A stretch of 64,000 nucleotides of DNA. It comes from Hyperoodon ampullatus. Taxonomy: Eukaryota; Chordata; Mammalia; Artiodactyla; Ziphiidae. Position numbers and translations under genes: made by a program. Of the stretch, positions 59,288 to 64,000 are shown one piece after another. The first letter of the stretch is position 1. Every line of letters begins with the position of its first letter. Location: NCBI GenBank assembly GCA_949752795.1, contig OX457057.1, positions 104,249,513 through 104,313,512 on the forward strand. The letters are read 5' to 3'. The notes beneath the pieces are model-generated. The model was given only the letters and a program-made list of their open reading frames with translations. It was not told the origin of the DNA and made no database searches.

Positions 59288-60400
59288 TTAAAGGAACTTC
59301 CATACTGTTCTCCATAGTGGCTGTATCAATTTACATTCCCACCAACAGTGCAAGAGGGTTCCCTTTTCTCCACACCCTCTCCAGCATTTACTGTTTGTAG
59401 ATTTTCTGATGATGTCCATTCTAACTGGTGTGAGGTGATACCTCACTGTAGTTTTGATTTGCATTTCTCCAATAATTAGTGATGTTGAGCAGCTTTTCAT
59501 GTGCTTCTTGGCCATCTGTATGTCTTCTTTGGAGAAATGTCTATTTAGGTCTTCTGCCCATTTTTGGATTGGGTTGTTTGTTTTTTTAATATTGAGCTTC
59601 ATGAGCTGTTTATATACGTTGGAGATGAATCCTTTGTCCAATGATTCATTTGCAAACATTTTCTCCCATTCTGAGGGTTGTCTTTTTGTCTTGTTTGTAG
59701 TTTCCTTTGCTGTGCGAAAGCTTTTAAGTTTCATTAAGTCCCATTTGTTTATTTTTGTTTTTATTTCCATTACTCTAGGAAGTGGATCAAAAAATATCTT
59801 GCTGTGATTTATGTCAAAGCGTGTTCTTCCTATGTTTTCCTCTAAGAGTTTTATAGTGTCTTGTCTTACATTTAGGTATCTAATCCATTTTGCATTTATT
59901 TTTGTGTATGGTGTTAGCGAGTGTTCTAATTTCATTCTTTTACATGTAGCTGTCCAGTTTTCCCAGCACCACTTATTGAAGAGACTGTCTTTTCTCCAAT
60001 ATATATCCTTGCCTCCTTCATCATAGATTAGTTGACCATAGGTGTGTGGGTTTATCTCTTGGCTTTCCATCCTGTTCCATTGATCTATATTTCTGTTTTT
60101 GTGCCAGTACCATATTGTCTTGATTACTGTAGCTTTGTAGTATAGTCTGAAGTCAGGGAGTCTGATTCCTCCAGCTCCGTGTTTTCCCCTCAAGACTGCT
60201 TTGTCTATTCAGAGTCTTTTGTGTCTCCATACAAATTTTAAAACTTTTTGTTCTAGTTCTGTAAAAAATGCCATTGGTAATTTGATAGGGATTGCATTGA
60301 ATCTGTAGATTGCTTTGGGTAGGATAGTCATTTTCACAATATTGATTCTTCCAATCCAAGAGCATGGTATATCTCTCCATCTGTTGGTATCATCTTTAAT
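59288..60400 (-). pseudogene. L1 ORF2 C-terminal fragment (after the SINE)
   Basis: Downstream of the SINE the ORF2 sequence resumes ([20 protein letters not shown]) and, after one break near 60,190-60,150, stays open for about 300 codons (60193-59288). It includes [14 protein letters not shown] and the C-terminal zinc-knuckle-like region [21 protein letters not shown] (Cys and His residues conserved). A last separate C-terminal piece with YYSAIKRNELGSF reads at 59194-58952. Together with the RT fragment it is one broken ORF2. Confidence 0.87.
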
Positions 60401-60406
60401 TTCTTT

Positions 60407-60608
60407 TTTTTTTTTGCGGTACGCGGGCCTCTCACTGCTGTGGCCCCTCCCATTGCGGGGCACAGGCTCCAGATGCACAGGCCCAGCGGCCATGGCTCAC
60501 GGGCCCAGCCGCTCCGCGGCATGTGGGATCTTCCCGGACCAGGGCACGAACCCTCATCCCCGGCATTGGCAGGCAGATTCCCAACCACTGCACCACCAGG
60601 GAAGCCCC
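60407..60608 (-). repeat. CHR-type SINE, short form, inside the young L1
   Basis: On minus the head (gggcttccctggtggtgcag) begins near 60608, with A box and B box ('ggttcgtgccctgg'), the short body and an A-tail (T-run on plus to about 60415). The 17-bp duplication tcatctttaatttcttt of L1 sequence is present at 60390-60406 and 60609-60625, so the SINE landed after the L1 did. Confidence 0.95.
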
Positions 60609-60610
60609 TC

Positions 60611-61370
60611 ATCTTTAATTTCTTTCATCAGTGTCTTATAGTTCTCCACATACAGGTTTTTTGTCTCCTTAGGTAGGTTTATTCCTAGGTATTTTATTCT
60701 TTTTGTTGCAGTGGTAAATGGGAGTGTTCCCTTAATATCTCTTTCAGATTTTTCATCATTAGTGTATAGGAATGCAAGAGATTTCTGTGCATTAATTTTG
60801 TATCCTGCAACTTTACCAAATTCATTGATTAGCTCTAGTAGTTTTCTGGTGGCATCTTTAGGATTCTCTATGTATAGTATCATGTCATCTGCAAACAGTG
60901 ACAGTTTTACTTCTTCTTTTCCAATTTGTATTCCTTTTATTTCTTTTTCTTCTCTGATTTCCATGGCTGGGACTTCCAAAACCATTTTGAATAGCAGTGG
61001 TGAGAGTGGACATCCTTGTCTTTTTCCTGATCTTAGAGGAAATGCTTTCAGTTTTTCACCATTGAGAATGATGTTTGCTGTGGGTTTGTCATATATGGCC
61101 TTTATTATGTTGAAGTAGGTTCCCTCTATGCCCACTTTCTGGAGAGTTTTTACCATAAATGGGTGTTGAATTTTGTCAAAAGCTTTTTCTGCATCTATTG
61201 AGATGATCATATGGTTTTTCTTCTTCAGTTTGTTAACATGATGTATCACATTGATTGATTTGCATATATTGAAGAATCCTTGCATCTCTGGGATAAATCT
61301 CACTTGATCATGGTGTATGATCCTTTTAATGTGTTGGTGGATTCTGTTTGCTAGTATTTTGTTGAGGATT
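60611..61370 (-). pseudogene. L1 ORF2 reverse-transcriptase fragment
   Basis: About 250 codons read open on minus from the truncated 5' end to the SINE. Segments include [46 protein letters not shown] and [15 protein letters not shown]. These are the RT palm motifs of L1 ORF2p, and the two aspartates of FADD are intact. The open frame also extends about 40 codons upstream past 61,373 into the opposite-strand L1, which is a fusion by chance rather than a natural N-terminus. The endonuclease domain is absent and the CHR SINE cuts off the C-terminus. ORF2p normally makes L1 cDNA at the nick in target DNA. This piece cannot. Confidence 0.88.
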
Positions 61371-61373
61371 TTC

Positions 61374-62256
61374 AACAAAGGATTAATCTCCAAAATATAT
61401 AAACAGCTCATGTAGCTCAATATTAAAAAAACAAACAACCCAATCCAAAAATGGGCAGAAGACCTAAATAGACATTTCTCCAAAGAGACATACAGATGGA
61501 CAAGAAGCACATGAAAAGCCGCTCAACATCACTAATTATTAGAGAAATGCAAATCAAAACTACAGTGAGGTATCACCTCACACCAGTTAGAATGGGCATT
61601 ATCAGAAAATCTACAAATAGCAAATGCTGGAGAGAGTGTGGAGAAAAGGGAACCCTCTTGCACTGTTGGTGGGAATGTAAATTGATACAGCCACTATGGA
61701 GAACAGTATGGAAGTTCCTTTAAGAACTAAAAATAGAATTACCATATGACCCAGCAATCCCACTACTGGGCATATACCCAGAGAAAACCATAATTCAAAA
61801 AGACACATGTGCCCCAGTGTTCACTGCAGCACTATTTACAATAGCCAGGTCATGGAAGCAACCTAAATGCCCATCGACAGATGAATGGATAAAGATGTGG
61901 TATATATATACAATGGAATATTACTCAGCCATAAAAAGGAACGAACTTGGGTCATTTGTAGAGACGTGGTTGCATCTAGAGACTGTCATACAGAGTGAAG
62001 TAAGTCAGAAAGAGAAAAACAAATATCGTATATCAACGCATATATGTGGAACCTAGAAAATGGTACAGATGAACCAGTTTGCAGAGCAGAAATTGAGACA
62101 GAGAAGTAGAGAAAAAAATGTATGGACACCAAGGTGGGGAAAGCGGCAGGGGGTGTGGTGGTGGTGTGATGAATTGGGAGATTGGGATTGACATGTATAC
62201 ACTGATGTGTATAAAATGGATGACTAATAAAAAAAAATTAAAAAAAAAACAAAACA
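61374..62256 (+). mobile_element. Second young L1 3' end, head-to-head with the first
   Basis: The plus strand carries the last part of ORF2 ([15 protein letters not shown]... near 61,496; [20 protein letters not shown]; then YYSAIKRNELGSF near 61,910-61,950), the 3' UTR and an A-tail at about 62,228-62,256. It starts at about 61,374 ('acaaaggattaatctccaaa') directly against the truncated 5' end of the minus-strand L1. By eye, its sequence and that of 58,758-59,640 are very similar inverted copies. It is 5'-truncated and inactive. Confidence 0.92.
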
Positions 62257-62606
62257 GAAGGTGAATTCTGAAAACCATACATGGTAGGCCACCTGGATCC
62301 TGGGTAGTATTTATGAAAGAATTGTTTAAAGGGAATTTATCAGTACCTATAAAAGGAAATAGTGATTACTAGGAGCCAGTATAGATTCACCCATAATGTT
62401 AAGGTGTTGTAACCATTTTCATTTCTTTTTGAGAGGACTCTTAAGGGGATTCTGAGCCAGTGTCTGTGTTTTAGGAAGAGAGCAATACTGTTCACTCCAT
62501 CTCTGACCCCATAAATTAGAAGTTATAAATTAGTAGCTTGTGGTTCCCTTTGTTTGTTTGGCTCTGCCCACATTTTATGATGCTTTTGGTGCAGTTGCCA
62601 ACGTTT
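62257..62606. other. Unassigned non-coding DNA
   Basis: No gene or repeat is recognised. It does not continue the old L1 interrupted at 58757. Confidence 0.45.
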
Positions 62607-62614
62607 AAAAAGAG

Positions 62615-62825
62615 GGGGCTTCCCAGGTGGTGCAGTGGTTGGGAGTCCGCTTGCCGATGCAGGGGGACACGGGTTTGTGCCCCGGTTCGGGAGGATCCCA
62701 CATGCTGTGGAGCAGCTGGGCCCGTGAGCCATGGCCACTGAGCCTGCGCGTCTGGAGCCTGTGCTCCGCAACGGGAGAAGCCACAACAGTGAGAGGCCGG
62801 CGTACCGCAAAAAAAAAACAAAAAG
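62615..62825 (+). repeat. CHR-type SINE, short form
   Basis: A box region (aggtggtgcagtggttggg) and B box (ggtttgtgccccgg), short body and an A-tail with a C and G interruption. The flanks 'aaaaagagg' (62606-62614 and about 62826-62834) form a short target duplication. Confidence 0.9.
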
Positions 62826-62834
62826 AAAAAGAGG

Positions 62835-64000
62835 AAGTGTGGCGGATCATATTCTTGCCCCAATTACCCTCTGTCCTCCCACCAGTGGCCACGTGAACAG
62901 CTATGTCTCCCTGTGTGGGGGTGCGGGGGTCGGCACATACCCTCCTCAGTCGCTCAGGTTTGGCCAGGGTGCTTGCTTTGGTGGATGGGATGTGAGCAGA
63001 AGCTCCCTCTGACACCTGGCAGCACATCCAGGATGGGGTCTGCTCTTCAGTCTGGATCCTGGAAAGAGAGGAACCGCAGAGCAGAAACATTGCTGCTGAT
63101 ATGTAACAGGAACAGAAATGAACCTTTACTGTTACAAGCCAGTGATACTCTGAGGGCTACTTGTTACCACAGCCTAACCTAGAAAAAGTGACGGATAGAG
63201 GAGATAGCCCATAACAACCTGGACCTTGTCCTTCTCTTAAAGAGTCAGAAGATCTGATGACACCGGCCTCCAGAGCCCCATGGCATCAAGTGGCTGGAGA
63301 TAAAGGGCGGCTCCCCCTTTGGATGGAGACCAGTCACCACCTGCCCGCTTTACTCATCTGCAGGGCTGTGGGCCCTTGTAAACGTCTAACTCAAACTCCC
63401 ATGCCACCCATGTATAACAAGAGTCACAGAGAGCTGTAAAAGCCAGTCCTGGGCAATAATGCCTTGTTTCAGGCACTCGTCATATGTTCCACATGGTTTC
63501 CTCTGTTTCCAACCTCACTGACACATCCACCGCCTGTACTCCTCACTTCAGCCTGGCAACTTCTCCAAGTTCCTTGAACACAGAAGGCTCGCTCACAGCA
63601 CAAACCATGTGAGAAACAAGGGCTGACCTGACCACCTCCAAGATTTCATGAGTCATTGCTGGAAGCCGTGACCCCTGCAGTTCACCCACTGCTCAGCTAC
63701 AACCCTGGGAGACCCTATCCACCCTCCTCCCATTCCTGGAATCCTCAGCAAGTGCTCCACGGGAGGGTGAGCTCAGGACATGATGGAAATGAACGTATCC
63801 AGAGTTCTAGTGCTGTGTGGCCACTGCCATGTGGAAGCCATCAAGTGCCTGGGAGCAAGCCCAGAGTCTTGAAGGGTTACTGCTGACATTTGCATGGTTG
63901 CAGCTACCCCCTGCTGACATCCCCCCAACTTCCTTGGCCTCTCCTAACTGGAGAATGCCAACCCCACTCATGTGAAATGCAGTTGCATCATCTAAATATC
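62835..64000. other. Unassigned non-coding DNA to the window end
   Basis: No gene or confident repeat is recognised. Short frames lack domains. The window ends inside this stretch. Confidence 0.4.

Larger units (their letters stand above)
58758..61373 (-). mobile_element. Young L1 LINE, 5'-truncated, split by a CHR SINE
   Basis: On the minus strand this is the 3' part of an L1: the central and C-terminal ORF2 region, the 3' UTR, and an A-rich tail near 58758-58770 ('aagaaaaaataataataa'). It is truncated at its 5' end at about 61,372, inside ORF2 just before the segment coding for ILANRI. The frame is unusually well preserved. Reverse-transcriptase motifs, including FADDMILY (catalytic aspartates) near 60,880-60,905, and long open stretches remain. 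It is interrupted by the SINE at 60407-60608. The lack of a 5' end means it cannot move on its own. Confidence 0.93.

Noticed and set aside
59288..61510. Active L1 retrotransposon
   Set aside because: It is 5'-truncated without ORF1, promoter or endonuclease, is split by a SINE, and has further breaks in ORF2.

Overview
This is a mammalian nuclear genomic window, and the repeats place it in a cetacean, most likely a toothed whale. The decisive evidence is at least eleven tRNA-derived SINEs of the CHR type. They share a 5' head with A-box and B-box promoter motifs, and occur in a long form (about 330 bp) and a short, centrally shortened form (about 200 bp). Several have clear target-site duplications. 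No primate Alu, rodent B1/B2 or pig PRE-1 was recognised. The species cannot be named from this sequence alone.

I find no convincing protein-coding exon. The window reads as intergenic or large-intron DNA. The only promoter-like region is a CpG island at about 28.42-29.48 kb. It may hold a first exon or 5' UTR, but I cannot identify the gene or its direction. Almost all the long open frames are by-products of SINEs, LINE-1 fragments, GC-rich DNA or chance.

Layout. 0-12 kb: MIR, old L1 and CHR SINEs. 12-14.5 kb: a probable solo LTR, an 80-bp mariner-type MITE and L2 scraps. 14.5-22.4 kb: mostly unique DNA, with one short CHR SINE and a SINE-in-SINE nest at 19.9-20.5 kb. 22.4-26.5 kb: hAT-type DNA transposon fossils and MIRs. 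26.5-29.6 kb: repeat-poor DNA leading into the CpG island. 29.6-44.9 kb: many ancient L2 fragments, including a 2.2-kb antisense copy with a recognisable reverse-transcriptase motif. 45-57 kb: mixed L1, L2, MIR and CHR. 57.1-62.3 kb: a layered complex in which a broken processed copy of CNOT3 lies inside an old L1, the old L1 abuts a younger L1, that L1 is itself split by a CHR SINE, and a second young L1 3' end lies head-to-head with it. The last 1.2 kb is unassigned.

No operon, CRISPR array, defence system or other dedicated new system is visible. The points most worth checking are the head-to-head L1 pair, the nested CNOT3 pseudogene, the mariner hairpin, the unidentified CpG island and the CTCF-like core in the CHR SINE head. 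Repeat family names come from recalled consensus sequences and were not checked against a library.
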